Shown: positions 42,735 to 51,659, counted from the first letter of the stretch. The stretch: DNA of 64,000 nucleotides from Halovenus aranensis (GCF_900100385.1 NZ_FNFC01000005.1:145680-209679); one strand, 5' to 3'. Notes: generated from the sequence alone by a model not told the origin. Made by a program: numbers and translations.

Positions 42735-43973
42735 ATGCGGCGTAGCGACGCGTTTCTGTGTACCAGCCGGGAAGAGACCGACCACGAGAGCGAGACGGTC
42801 CGACTCGTCCATCGCGCGGGGCTTGCCCGCCAGCTCGGCAGCGGACTGTACGCGCTCGCCCCCGTCGGCCAGCGCGTCAGGGCGAAGGTAATCGACCACA
42901 TCGAGGCCGAGATGGACGCCATTGGCGGCCAGCAGGTATCACTCCCTTCGCTGAACGGCGACGACATCTGGAGACAGAGCGGTCGGTGGGAGAGCTTCGA
43001 GGGCGAGATGTTCACCGTCGAGAACCGGGAGGGCAGACAGCTCTGTCTCGCACCCTCTCACGAGGAGGGCATCGTCTCGCTCGTCGACGGTGCCGTCCGG
43101 TCATACGACGACCTCCCCCTGTTGCTCTATCAGGTCACCAGGAAGTACCGCGACGACCACCCCCGTAACGGTCTAGTTCGCACGAAGGAATTTACGATGA
43201 AAGACGCCTACAGCCTCCACGCGAGCAGGGAGTCGCTCGAAGAGCACTACGAGCGCATCAGAGCGGCCTACGTCCGCATCTTCGAGAATCTCGGCCTGGA
43301 GTTCGCTATCACCGCCGCCGAAAACGAGGTGATGGGAGGCTCCGCGTCGGCGGAGTTTCAGGCCCTCGTCGAGACTGGAAGCGAAACCCTCCACCACTGC
43401 ACGGGCACAGGCTGTCGCTTTGGCGTCACCGACGACACGTCCGGTGGGCTGTCTGCGGGCGATAGCTGTCCCGAGTGCGGAGGCGAACTGACAGCCAGTG
43501 CGGCTATCGAACTCGGCCACGTGTTCAAACTCGGGACACGCTACTCCGAGGCGATGGGTCTGACCGTCGACGGGCCTGACGGCACCGAACAGGCGGTGGT
43601 GATGGGAAGCTACGGTATCGGCATCGAGCGACTCATCCAGGCGGTGGTCGCACAGCACGCAGACAGCGACGGCTGTCGCTGGCCCGACGGAATCGCACCC
43701 TTCAGCGTTGCTATCGTCCCCCTCGCCTACGAGGGAGAGGTGCGTGCGGCGGCCGACCGTCTTCACGAGGCCTGTGGCAGCGACGAGGCGCTCCTGTTCG
43801 ACGACGGCAGCCAGCACATCGGCGAGCGATTCGCCGAGAGCGACCTGCTCGGCATACCCTGGAAGGTCGTCCTCGGGAATCACTTCAGGGAGACCGGTGA
43901 GGTCGAACTGGAGACGCGCGACGGCGAGACTCGATACGTCGCACTCGAAGAAGTCACTGGTATCGTCTCCTGA
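42735..43973 (+). CDS. bacterial-type prolyl-tRNA synthetase with Cys-rich segment replacing the editing domain
   Basis: A 412-residue class II aminoacyl-tRNA synthetase resembling bacterial, not archaeal, ProRS. MRRSDAFLCTSREETDHE, then motif 2 (KYRDDHPRNGLVRTKEFT, MKDAYSLH) and motif 3 (MGSYGIGIERLIQAV) are present. LGHVFKLGTRYSEAMGL follows the usual editing-domain slot, where only about 55 residues with Cys pairs (HHCTGTGC, SCPECGG) stand in place of the ~180-residue INS domain. The anticodon-binding domain is present (WPDGIAPFSVAIVP, DDGSQHIGERFAESDL). A strong SD-like GGAGAGGTGA lies five bases before the ATG. Charging proline is likely, without hydrolytic proofreading by INS. It is probably transferred from bacteria. 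Confidence 0.9.
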   Translation: MRRSDAFLCTSREETDHESETVRLVHRAGLARQLGSGLYALAPVGQRVRAKVIDHIEAEMDAIGGQQVSLPSLNGDDIWRQSGRWESFEGEMFTVENREGRQLCLAPSHEEGIVSLVDGAVRSYDDLPLLLYQVTRKYRDDHPRNGLVRTKEFTMKDAYSLHASRESLEEHYERIRAAYVRIFENLGLEFAITAAENEVMGGSASAEFQALVETGSETLHHCTGTGCRFGVTDDTSGGLSAGDSCPECGGELTASAAIELGHVFKLGTRYSEAMGLTVDGPDGTEQAVVMGSYGIGIERLIQAVVAQHADSDGCRWPDGIAPFSVAIVPLAYEGEVRAAADRLHEACGSDEALLFDDGSQHIGERFAESDLLGIPWKVVLGNHFRETGEVELETRDGETRYVALEEVTGIVS

Positions 43974-44040
43974 CCGACCTGTCGCCCGGGAACACGGCGG
44001 CCGCTGCCCGCAGCGGCGGTGACTACCGGGTCGCGACTGC

Positions 44041-44065
44041 CCGTAATATATATATGTATATATAC
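44041..44065 (+). promoter_or_regulatory. AT-rich promoter region of the MgtC/DUF4010 gene
   Basis: A run of alternating TATATA (about 44046-44064) lies 30-50 bases before the ATG at 44095, one of the most AT-rich spots in this otherwise GC-rich stretch. It likely holds the TATA box. Confidence 0.45.
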
Positions 44066-44094
44066 AGTAACATAGACATTGGTACTGGTATGTG

Positions 44095-45375
44095 ATGGTA
44101 GTGACTGAGAGCATCCAGGCGGTCGGCGGGTTCAGCCCCGAGTACCTCCTGTCCGAGTATCCGGACGTGATGAAAGTCGTGTTCGCGACGGCGTTAGGGG
44201 TGTTACTGGGCGTCGAGCGGGAGTGGTCCGAGCGGCCAGCGGGACTACGAACGTTTACCATCATCACGCTCACCGGAACGGTCCTGACGATTGTCGACGA
44301 GCCGTATCTGGTAGTCTTGGGTGCCGTGCTGGTCGTCGTGCAGGGTGCCGTCTTCGCCGTTCAGGGGCTCGTTTCCGGCGACGAGAACTACCTGCTTACC
44401 ACGTCGATGTCGATGGTACTCGCCTACGGCGTCGGCGTCCTCATCGGCAACGAACTCTATCAGGTCGGGGTGGTGGTGTCGATTGTGGCGACGATGCTGC
44501 TGGTGCTCCGGCGGGAACTCCACGGATTCGCCAGAGGCCTCTCGAAAGACGAAATCCAGAGCGCACTGGAGTTCGGTATCCTCGCGTTCGTCGTGTTCCC
44601 GCTGTTGCCCGACCAGTCCTTTGGCCCGAGCGGAACCATCAATCCGCGGACGATATGGCTGCTGGTCGTCGCGGTGAGCGGAATCGGGTTCGTAAACTAC
44701 CTCGTCGTCCAGCGGTACGGCACGAAGGGTATCGCTATCACTAGCTTCTTTGGCGGACTGGTCAACTCGACGGCAGTTCTCGGTGAAATTGTCTCGCGCG
44801 CTCGCAACCAGACCGGCTTCACCAGCATCGCCGTCGGCTCGATTCTCCTGGCAAACGCCGCGATGGCGTTCCGTGATATGTTTATCGTCGTCACGTTCGT
44901 TCCGGAACTGGCAATTAACGTCGGCGCACCGCTGGTCGCTATCGCCGTTGCGGGAATCGGCATGTCCTACGTCGTCAGCGACTGGGAGCTCGATTTCGAG
45001 ATGGAATTCGAGTCGCCGTTCAATCTCACGACGGCGCTCAAGTTTGGTGGTCTGTTTCTGCTCGTGCTCACGGTGTCGGCGACGGCCCGCTCACTACTTG
45101 GCACCTCGGGCTTCCTGCTGTCGAGTTTCCTCGGCGGGATGGTGTCGAGTGGCGCTGTCACCACGTCGGTCGTGTTACTCGTCGACTCCGGGCAGGTCGG
45201 CCCCGGTGTCGCCTCCTCTGGCATCATCGCCGCCGTCTCGGGAAGTATCCTCGTGAAGCTCGCACTCGCCATCTCGATGGACCGGTCGGTCGCGACACCA
45301 GTCACGGTGGCGACGGCCGCACTCATCGCTGTGGGGGTCGCCGCGACCGGGCTCACTGTCGCGTTCCTGGCCTGA
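44095..45375 (+). CDS. MgtC/SapB + DUF4010 membrane protein
   Basis: About 426 residues with 12 or more membrane helices. The N-terminus has FATALGVLLGVEREWSERPA and GLRTFTIITLTGT, matching the MgtC/SapB signature. The second half (VSGIGFVNYLVVQRYGTKGI, then FFGGLVNSTAVLGEI) is DUF4010. Bacterial MgtC relates to Mg2+ stress and ATPase control; the archaeal role is unknown. I chose the ATG at 44095 over a GTG one codon upstream. Confidence 0.88.
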   Translation: MVVTESIQAVGGFSPEYLLSEYPDVMKVVFATALGVLLGVEREWSERPAGLRTFTIITLTGTVLTIVDEPYLVVLGAVLVVVQGAVFAVQGLVSGDENYLLTTSMSMVLAYGVGVLIGNELYQVGVVVSIVATMLLVLRRELHGFARGLSKDEIQSALEFGILAFVVFPLLPDQSFGPSGTINPRTIWLLVVAVSGIGFVNYLVVQRYGTKGIAITSFFGGLVNSTAVLGEIVSRARNQTGFTSIAVGSILLANAAMAFRDMFIVVTFVPELAINVGAPLVAIAVAGIGMSYVVSDWELDFEMEFESPFNLTTALKFGGLFLLVLTVSATARSLLGTSGFLLSSFLGGMVSSGAVTTSVVLLVDSGQVGPGVASSGIIAAVSGSILVKLALAISMDRSVATPVTVATAALIAVGVAATGLTVAFLA

Positions 45376-45417
45376 GCTACCGCCATCTCTTTGTGGTGAC
45401 TGGCCGACACAGCGCGT

Positions 45418-46176
45418 ATGAGCGTACTCCGTTCGCCGACCGACCAGACGTTGCTCGGCAGCTGGCAGGCCGTTGGCCACCCCGCAGTGGCCGAACTCGT
45501 CGCCGGTCTCGGCTACGACTTCATCGGTATCGACATGGAACACTCGCCGGCCACGACCGAGACGCTGGCGAATCTGCTCCGGGCCGTCGAGGCCGCCGCC
45601 GGCGAGACGAAGACGCTGGTCCGGGTGGCCAACGACGACCCGACGATGCTTCAGCAAACCCTCGACCTGGCACCCGACGCCGTGTTGGTGCCGATGGTTC
45701 ACACGGCCGACCAGGCCGAGGCCATCGTCGACGCCGTCCGTCACCCGCCGGCGGGGTGTCGCGGGGTCGGAACCGGTCGCGCCTCGACGTACGGCCGCTC
45801 GCTGGGCGCGCAAGTCGAGGCCGACGACACCGCCTTCGGCACTCACGTCCAGCTCGAATCCGAGCGCGCCGTCGAGAACGCCGCCGACATCGCGGCGGTC
45901 GACGGCATCGACGGCGTCTTCGTCGGCCCGATCGACCTCTCGGCGGCGCTCGACTGTTTCGGCGAGTTCGAATCCGAGCGGTTTACCGAAGCCGTCGAGC
46001 GCGCAGTCTCGGCCGCGCGCGAGGAGGGCGTTGCAGTCGGCACCTTCGCGGCCAGCGAGAACGACAGAGAGCGACGGCTCGGCTGGGATATCGATTACAT
46101 CGTCGCGGGGATGGACCTGGCACACATCGGCGACGGCGCGGTGGCCGCGCTCGAACACGCCGAGCAACTGCGCTAG
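45418..46176 (+). CDS. HpcH/HpaI-type aldolase
   Basis: A 252-residue TIM-barrel class II aldolase. It has YDFIGIDMEHSPATTETLAN, VPMVHTADQAEAIVDAVRHP, the GRASTYG segment with the metal-binding region and GVFVGPIDLSAAL. It cleaves 2-keto-3-deoxy acids to pyruvate and an aldehyde in aromatic or sugar-acid breakdown. The substrate is unknown. The start ATG at 45418 follows a short gap after the MgtC gene. It overlaps the convergent cdc6 stop by 4 bases. Confidence 0.92.
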   Translation: MSVLRSPTDQTLLGSWQAVGHPAVAELVAGLGYDFIGIDMEHSPATTETLANLLRAVEAAAGETKTLVRVANDDPTMLQQTLDLAPDAVLVPMVHTADQAEAIVDAVRHPPAGCRGVGTGRASTYGRSLGAQVEADDTAFGTHVQLESERAVENAADIAAVDGIDGVFVGPIDLSAALDCFGEFESERFTEAVERAVSAAREEGVAVGTFAASENDRERRLGWDIDYIVAGMDLAHIGDGAVAALEHAEQLR

Positions 46177-47300
46177 AGGCGGTCGAGAACGGCCTCGGCG
46201 TCGTAGTTGAGCGAGAGTTCCCGCGACCGGCCGCGGCCGTCGACATCCGTGTAGGTGGCGTCGATAACGCCCAGCTGGTCGAGCTTGTTGATAATCTCGG
46301 AGTAGCGGGTGTACCCCAGGTCGGTCTGGTCGTGAAACGCCTCGTAGATGTCGCCGGCCTGCTCGCCGTCGTGTTCGGCGATGACCGCCAGCAGGTCGGC
46401 CTCCGAATCCGAGAGTTCGCCGAGCCGCCGCGAGAGGTGGACGTACTTGGATTTCTCGTAGGACTCCTCGACGTCCTGTACCTCGACGGTCCGGCTGGCA
46501 CGCATCTCGGCGGTGAGACCAGCCCGCCGGAGCAGGTCGATACCAACCCGGAGGTCACCGCCCTGTTCGGCGGTGAGTTCGGCGACGCGGTCGAGGACCC
46601 GCGTGCCGACCGCCCCGTCGTGGAAGCCGCGGTCGGCCCGCTCCTGGAGGATTTCGGCGAGTTCGGGCTCGTCGTAGGGCGGGAAGTAGATGTCTTCGGG
46701 TCTGAAGACGCTCTGGACCCGGCTGTCGAGTTCGGCCATCATGTCCAAATCGAGGTCCGAAGAGATGACGATGACGCCGATGCGTGCGCCGCCCTGTTCC
46801 TCGTGGGCGCGCAACAGCGAGTACAGCGTATCCGAGGCCTCGGACTCGTAAAACAGGTAGTTCACGTCGTCGAGGGCGACGACGAGCACCTCGTCGTCTT
46901 CGACGAGCTGGTCGGTCACCTGTGAGAACAGCTTCTTGAACGAGATACCCGAGGAGGGCGGTTCGTAGTTGAAGACACCCTCGAACAGCTGGGAGAAGAC
47001 CGCATACCGCGTCGAGTTGACCTGGCAGTTGACCCGAATCGGTGTGATATCGGTCCGGGCCCGTAACTCGTCGAAGAGGATGTTGACGGCGGTCGTCTTC
47101 CCGGTTCCGGGTGGCCCCTGGGCCATCACGTTCAGGGGCCGCGAGCCACGCACGGCTGGCTTGAGTGCGTATTTCAGGTTCTGCATCTGGCTCTCGCGGT
47201 GGAGGAACGTCTCCGGTACGTAATCGATTTCCAAGACGCGCTCGTCGCGAAAGACGGACTCGTCCCACGAGAGCATGTCCTCCTCGGGCTCATCCGTCAT
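46173..47300 (-). CDS. Orc1/Cdc6 replication initiator
   Basis: About 375 residues from ATG 47300 (MTDEPEEDMLSWDESVFR). The AAA+ part has Walker A GPPGTGKTT and Walker B VVALDDVNYLF. A C-terminal winged helix follows (LGYTRYSEIINKLDQLGVI). Orc1/Cdc6 binds origins (ORB repeats) and loads MCM. Haloarchaea carry many paralogues. No ORB-like inverted repeats are visible in the ~100 bases upstream, so this copy is likely orphan rather than origin-linked. Confidence 0.93.
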   Translation of the reverse strand: MTDEPEEDMLSWDESVFRDERVLEIDYVPETFLHRESQMQNLKYALKPAVRGSRPLNVMAQGPPGTGKTTAVNILFDELRARTDITPIRVNCQVNSTRYAVFSQLFEGVFNYEPPSSGISFKKLFSQVTDQLVEDDEVLVVALDDVNYLFYESEASDTLYSLLRAHEEQGGARIGVIVISSDLDLDMMAELDSRVQSVFRPEDIYFPPYDEPELAEILQERADRGFHDGAVGTRVLDRVAELTAEQGGDLRVGIDLLRRAGLTAEMRASRTVEVQDVEESYEKSKYVHLSRRLGELSDSEADLLAVIAEHDGEQAGDIYEAFHDQTDLGYTRYSEIINKLDQLGVIDATYTDVDGRGRSRELSLNYDAEAVLDRL

Positions 47301-47399
47301 TACTTTCACCGAGCTTTTCGGGCCACTTAACAGTACCGAGGGTCCGAGTTCGCTCGGCGAACCCGGAGATTCTTGACAGTCGGCGACCCTCTTTCCGAC

Positions 47400-47594
47400 A
47401 TGGACCCTGCCCTCCGCGTGCGGCTGGATCTCATCATCGGACTCCTCGCGTGTATCGCCGTTGGCGTGGTCTCCTTGCTGCTCTTGGTCGGTGGGTTCGA
47501 CGTACTGCTGTATCTGGTGACCGTCGGCCTGTTAGTCGGTCTGCTGGTGCAGGCACTCGGCGTCGGTCCCTTCGGTACGCAGACTTCCCGTTGA
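47400..47594 (+). CDS. small two-helix membrane protein
   Basis: A 64-residue protein. Two hydrophobic helices (LIIGLLACIAVGVVSLLLLV and LLYLVTVGLLVGLLVQALGV) are joined by GGFD and end in GPFGTQTSR. Such small proteins recur in haloarchaea without known function. It is divergent from cdc6, sharing the intergenic promoter region. Confidence 0.65.
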   Translation: MDPALRVRLDLIIGLLACIAVGVVSLLLLVGGFDVLLYLVTVGLLVGLLVQALGVGPFGTQTSR

Positions 47595-47721
47595 GCGACG
47601 CCGGTCCGCTCATCGTGATTGTTGCGGTGATTTTCGTGACCACGTGACAGGAATCGTCGTGTCACATCCTGTGAGTTCCGTCTGCTGTTGCCACGGCGGT
47701 AACGACTCGCAATAATCACTA

Positions 47722-48387
47722 TCAGAACGGACCGCCGGCGACGAGGTCGGCCATGACTGTCTGCTCGGCCCGGCGGAGCAACTCGCCTGCAGTCCCGGTC
47801 GAACACGCAAGCCGGGCGGCCACCTCCTCGATACCGGCCGCCCGCGGCACCTCGTAGTAGCCACAGTCGACCGCGGCGGTCACGGCTTCGAGCTGGCGCT
47901 CTGTCAGTCCGACGCGGCTATCGATGCTGCTCGACGGGAACTCGCCGATTGTACGAACCTCGGTCTCTGTCGTCTCGCCGACGGTGTCGGCCGCCGACTG
48001 TATCGCCTCGGCCGGGCCGATGACAGCCAGCCAGATTGTCCCGTCTGCGCGGTATTCGAGCGGGCGGGCGAGCAACAGACCCGGCTGGGAGAAGGCGTCG
48101 ATGAGCGCCCGCCCCGGGTCGGTCACCTCGTCGCGCACGTAGATGTAAAACGAATCGTCAGAACAGGGCGCGATTTCGAAGTCGATGACCGACGGCACCG
48201 CCTGTATCGCTTCCGTGTAAGAGCCGACGGGACCGTCGACGTGAAACAAAAGCGCGTGCTCACTCGGCGCGTACTGGCGGTGATAGAGCTGTCTGGCAAC
48301 GGTGTACTCGTCGTGTGCGACGACGAACTCGTGCATGGGGTGGCGGTCTTCGGTCGGCCGGCTGATGCTGAGTTCGAGATACCGCAC
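47722..48387 (-). CDS. bacterio-opsin activator-type HTH regulator
   Basis: A 221-residue regulator of the Bat family. An N-terminal sensor-like region (MHEFVVAHDEYTVARQLYHR) leads to the HTH-10 domain: LTERQLEAVTAAVDCGYYEV and EEVAARLACSTGTAGELLRR, which are the family's diagnostic helices. It likely activates or represses transcription in response to oxygen, light or metabolites. Targets cannot be inferred, though the divergent RnfC-like gene at 48479 is a candidate. Confidence 0.88.
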   Translation of the reverse strand: MRYLELSISRPTEDRHPMHEFVVAHDEYTVARQLYHRQYAPSEHALLFHVDGPVGSYTEAIQAVPSVIDFEIAPCSDDSFYIYVRDEVTDPGRALIDAFSQPGLLLARPLEYRADGTIWLAVIGPAEAIQSAADTVGETTETEVRTIGEFPSSSIDSRVGLTERQLEAVTAAVDCGYYEVPRAAGIEEVAARLACSTGTAGELLRRAEQTVMADLVAGGPF

Positions 48388-48478
48388 GCTCTCTGCCGTT
48401 TCCGGCGCTGTCGATATAAACCCACCTCACCCTTGCGGGGGAACCCGTAGGCGTGTCTGGACAGTACTCGAAGGTGCT

Positions 48479-49576
48479 ATGACCGGAACAATCGTTCGAA
48501 CCGAGCGGCCCGCAGCCGCCGATATCGTCGCCGCGGCGCGCGACGCGGGCGTCGCCGGCGCAGGCGGTGCCGGCTTTCCGACCTACTCGAAGTGGGAACG
48601 AATCGACGAGGTGGACGCTCTCCTGATGAACCACCAAGAGAGTGAGCCGAACTACTTCATCGACAAGTGGCTCGGCCGGGAGCACCCGTCGACGTTTGCC
48701 TCGCTGTTCGAGGTCCTGCTCGAGGAGTTGCTCGATGTCGTCGTGGTCAGCGCCAAGTGGAAGGACAGAGACCACCTGCGAACGCTGGAGCGTCTGACCG
48801 ACGGCGTCGTCTACTCGCCCGACCAGCTCCCGGTCGACCGAAGCGAGGAGTCGGGCGTCGTCTTCGCTTACACCGACAATACCTACCAGTACGGCATGGA
48901 GAGTGTCCTCCTGAACGTCGTCGCGGATACCGTCATCGGTGACGGACTCCCGATGGACCACGGCTGGCTCGTCCAGAACACCGAGACGCTGTACAACGTC
49001 TACCGGGCCTGGACCGAGGGGGCGCCGGTGACACGGACGTACGTCCACGTCGGCGGGAACGTGCCACAGCACCGATTTCTCGACGTGCCAGTCGGCACAC
49101 CGGCACAGACGCTACTCAACGCGGCCGGCCTTTCAGACGGCGAGCTAGCACCGGACAGTGTGCTCGTCACGGGCGGCCCGGGCTGGTGTTTCCCGGTCGA
49201 TGCCGCGCCCGAAGCCGTCGGCGTTCGCAAGCACACGAACTGCCTGATGGTGCTGGACAGGGAGACGGTCGACCAGCACACCCTCGGCGGCGACCGCATC
49301 GACGTGCTGGAGGCGACTGACTGGACAGAACGGGCGTTCGAGACCGAGCCGAGCCAGCGAATCGACCCGGAGACGGTGCACGTCCCGCTGGTCACGAACC
49401 CCGACATCGGCGTCGTCGAACCGAGCGAGCCGACGGTCGCCGTCGGCCAGACCGTCGAAGCCGGTGACCGTATTGCGGCCCCGAGCGCGACCGGGGTGAG
49501 CATCCCCCAACACGCTTCGGTCGACGGGCGAGTCACCGCTGTCGGGGAGACGAGTATCACGATTCGAACGGAATGA
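48479..49576 (+). CDS. RnfC/PduS-like flavoprotein-type protein without Fe-S motifs
   Basis: A 365-residue protein. The segment DAGVAGAGGAGFPTYSKWER carries the GAGGAGFPT motif of the NuoF/RnfC/PduS group, where it helps bind FMN. DALLMNHQESEPNYFIDKWL and DSVLVTGGPGWCFPV follow, and a barrel-sandwich fold closes the chain (TVEAGDRIAAPSATGVSIPQ). Only two cysteines are seen and no CxxCxxC cluster, unlike RnfC or PduS, so a ferredoxin-like domain is missing. It may be a flavin carrier or a reductase subunit whose Fe-S partner is elsewhere. Confidence 0.72.
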   Translation: MTGTIVRTERPAAADIVAAARDAGVAGAGGAGFPTYSKWERIDEVDALLMNHQESEPNYFIDKWLGREHPSTFASLFEVLLEELLDVVVVSAKWKDRDHLRTLERLTDGVVYSPDQLPVDRSEESGVVFAYTDNTYQYGMESVLLNVVADTVIGDGLPMDHGWLVQNTETLYNVYRAWTEGAPVTRTYVHVGGNVPQHRFLDVPVGTPAQTLLNAAGLSDGELAPDSVLVTGGPGWCFPVDAAPEAVGVRKHTNCLMVLDRETVDQHTLGGDRIDVLEATDWTERAFETEPSQRIDPETVHVPLVTNPDIGVVEPSEPTVAVGQTVEAGDRIAAPSATGVSIPQHASVDGRVTAVGETSITIRTE

Positions 49577-49584
49577 CCGGCGGT

Positions 49585-51570
49585 TCAGAACTTCTCTAGC
49601 AGGGATTGATAAAAGGCGGCGTCCTCGTCGGCCTCCTCGTCGGCGAGTTTCTCGACGATGAGTTCGGGCGTCGAGCGGGCAAGCTGACCTTTAACCGGCG
49701 AGCGGTCGACGAGCAACTCGCCGTCTTCGATTCCCTCGGCCGCGATGCCGTCGACGGCGATGTCGGTCGCGGCCGTCTCGCGGATTTCGCTGGCGAGATG
49801 AGAGACGAACACCGCCGTCGCGTCCCGGTCGGCGAGGGCTTCGAGGATGCCGGCCATGATGTTCGCGCTCGCGCCGGGTTCGGTGATGCTTTCGAGTTCG
49901 TCGACGAGAACGAGCACCGGCCGGTCCTCGCTGACGCTCGTGGTCAACTCGCCGAACTCCCGGAGCGTCGACTCGAAGGCCCCGGCGTCGAGCGTGCCCT
50001 GTGTCTTGGCGTAGTACTGGAGTTCGGCGACCCGGCCGACGCGGGCCCGCTCTGCGGGCACGGGCAGGCCCATGTGTGTGAGCACGACCACGAGCGCGAC
50101 CAAATCGAGTATCGAGGTCTTGCCGCCGCTGTTGACCCCCGACAGCAGCGTGACACCGGTCACCTCGTAATCGACCGGCTCGACCGCCTCGAAGGGCACG
50201 TCGAGCAGGGGCGACCGAGCGCCCTCGATTGCAAAGCCCTCGCCGCCGAGTGCTGGCATCGTGCAGTCGAAATCAGCGGCAAAGCGGGCGATAGCGAGGT
50301 CAACATCCAGTTCGAGGGCGCGCTCGACGAGCTGTTCACAGTCCTCGCGCATCCCGGCGAGGTCGGCGGCGAGTTCGTGTTTCTGCTCGGTCGCGCGGCG
50401 GTCGCGGGCGGCGGTCAGCTCCGTCCGCAGGCGGTTGATGACGCTCTCGTCGTGTTCGACGGGATAAGTCGGTTCGTCGCCGAACGCGCGGCGAGCGATG
50501 CTTTTCGTGTCGCGCAGGCCGAGCGTCTCGACGAGCGTCTCGCGGGCGGCCGCGACGGCAGCGTCGTACTCGTCGGCGAGTTCGCGCTGGAGGAGCGAGT
50601 CGACGCCGGCCCCCCGTTCGACCAGCGAGAGCAGGTCCGTCCCCTCGATAGTCACGTCACGCTCTTCGATTGCCTCTCGGAGGTGGTCGTTGGCGACCCG
50701 TTCGGCCTCACTGACGGCAGCATCGATGTCGTTGACCGCGTCGGTCAGTCGGTCGAGTTCCTCGTCGCCGCGCACCTCGCCGTCGGTGTCGAGCCGAGAG
50801 AGTGCCGATTCGAGTGCGCCGAGGTCACACGGCGCGTCGAGTCCCGCCTGTCGGTGGACCCGCGCGGCGGCCTGGAGGGTGTCTCGGTTCTGGGCGAAGA
50901 AGGCGAGCGTGCGCTCGGGGACGACTGACGACGGGTCGTCCAGCGCGTCCGGTTCGATGCGGACGTCGCCTTCGAGGTCGGTGCCTGCAAACGATTCGTC
51001 GAGGACGACGACGGTCGCGTATCCGCGAGCGAGTTCCGAGAGCGTCCGGGCGTCTTCAACCAGCTCGACGCTCACTTCCGGGATGGCCTCGCGGGCTTTG
51101 GCGTAGGTTTCGGCGTCTCGGGTGGCGAGACACCGGTCGCGGATGCGGAGGTCGGTCGGCTCCGACAGCGGCTCGACGCCGGCAAGTGCGTCACGGACCG
51201 CCGGTGACGGGTCGCGTTCCATCGCCGTCCGGGTTCGCTCTCGTACGTCCTCGATACGGGTGCGAGCGGCGCTCGGATACAAGGTTTCGAGTCGCTGGCT
51301 CGCGTAATCGGTGACCGTTCGCTCTTGTAAAAGCGAGAGTGCCTCCTGGTAGATATTCCGGGCGGGGGGTGTGGCGGTGATGTTGCCGGCATCGTCGTAG
51401 TTCCGCCGGATTGCGCCGCGAGCGATACGCGCCGCACGACCCGGACTGATACCAGAAGCGCGCGCGAGCGCAGCCACGTCGCCCCGTTCGAGCGCGCCTT
51501 CGGGGTCGTCGAGGTCCTGCAACGCGTCTGCGGTTTTCTCCCCGACGCCGGGTATCGACGTGAGTTCCAT
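49585..51570 (-). CDS. MutS-family ATPase with N-terminal helix-hairpin-helix
   Basis: A 661-residue protein. Residues 1-55 contain a helix-hairpin-helix (SIPGVGEKTADALQDLDDPE), which binds DNA backbones. A long coiled-coil, clamp-like middle region follows. The C-terminal P-loop domain has LSGVNSGGKTSILDLVALVV, the MutS Walker A (GxNxxGKT/S), and Walker B LVLVDELES, then VFVSHL. It lacks MutS mismatch-recognition domains I-III, so it resembles archaeal MutS-like/MutS5 proteins without an Smr nuclease. A role in recombination or structure-specific DNA binding is plausible. Confidence 0.88.
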   Translation of the reverse strand: MELTSIPGVGEKTADALQDLDDPEGALERGDVAALARASGISPGRAARIARGAIRRNYDDAGNITATPPARNIYQEALSLLQERTVTDYASQRLETLYPSAARTRIEDVRERTRTAMERDPSPAVRDALAGVEPLSEPTDLRIRDRCLATRDAETYAKAREAIPEVSVELVEDARTLSELARGYATVVVLDESFAGTDLEGDVRIEPDALDDPSSVVPERTLAFFAQNRDTLQAAARVHRQAGLDAPCDLGALESALSRLDTDGEVRGDEELDRLTDAVNDIDAAVSEAERVANDHLREAIEERDVTIEGTDLLSLVERGAGVDSLLQRELADEYDAAVAAARETLVETLGLRDTKSIARRAFGDEPTYPVEHDESVINRLRTELTAARDRRATEQKHELAADLAGMREDCEQLVERALELDVDLAIARFAADFDCTMPALGGEGFAIEGARSPLLDVPFEAVEPVDYEVTGVTLLSGVNSGGKTSILDLVALVVVLTHMGLPVPAERARVGRVAELQYYAKTQGTLDAGAFESTLREFGELTTSVSEDRPVLVLVDELESITEPGASANIMAGILEALADRDATAVFVSHLASEIRETAATDIAVDGIAAEGIEDGELLVDRSPVKGQLARSTPELIVEKLADEEADEDAAFYQSLLEKF

Positions 51571-51659
51571 CTACTTCCCCCATTCGAGCCGGAGCTTAAA
51601 AATGTGGGTCAGGGGCACTCGGCAGAACACCCAAATAGTTCGACACCGTATCACACGGC

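Noticed and set aside
44041..44070. TATATATA repeat as a possible microsatellite or origin
   Set aside because: It is short and correctly placed to be the promoter of the gene at 44095.
47300..47400. Replication origin next to the Orc1/Cdc6 gene
   Set aside because: No ORB-type inverted repeats with a flanking G run and no AT-rich unwinding element are visible in the short upstream gap.
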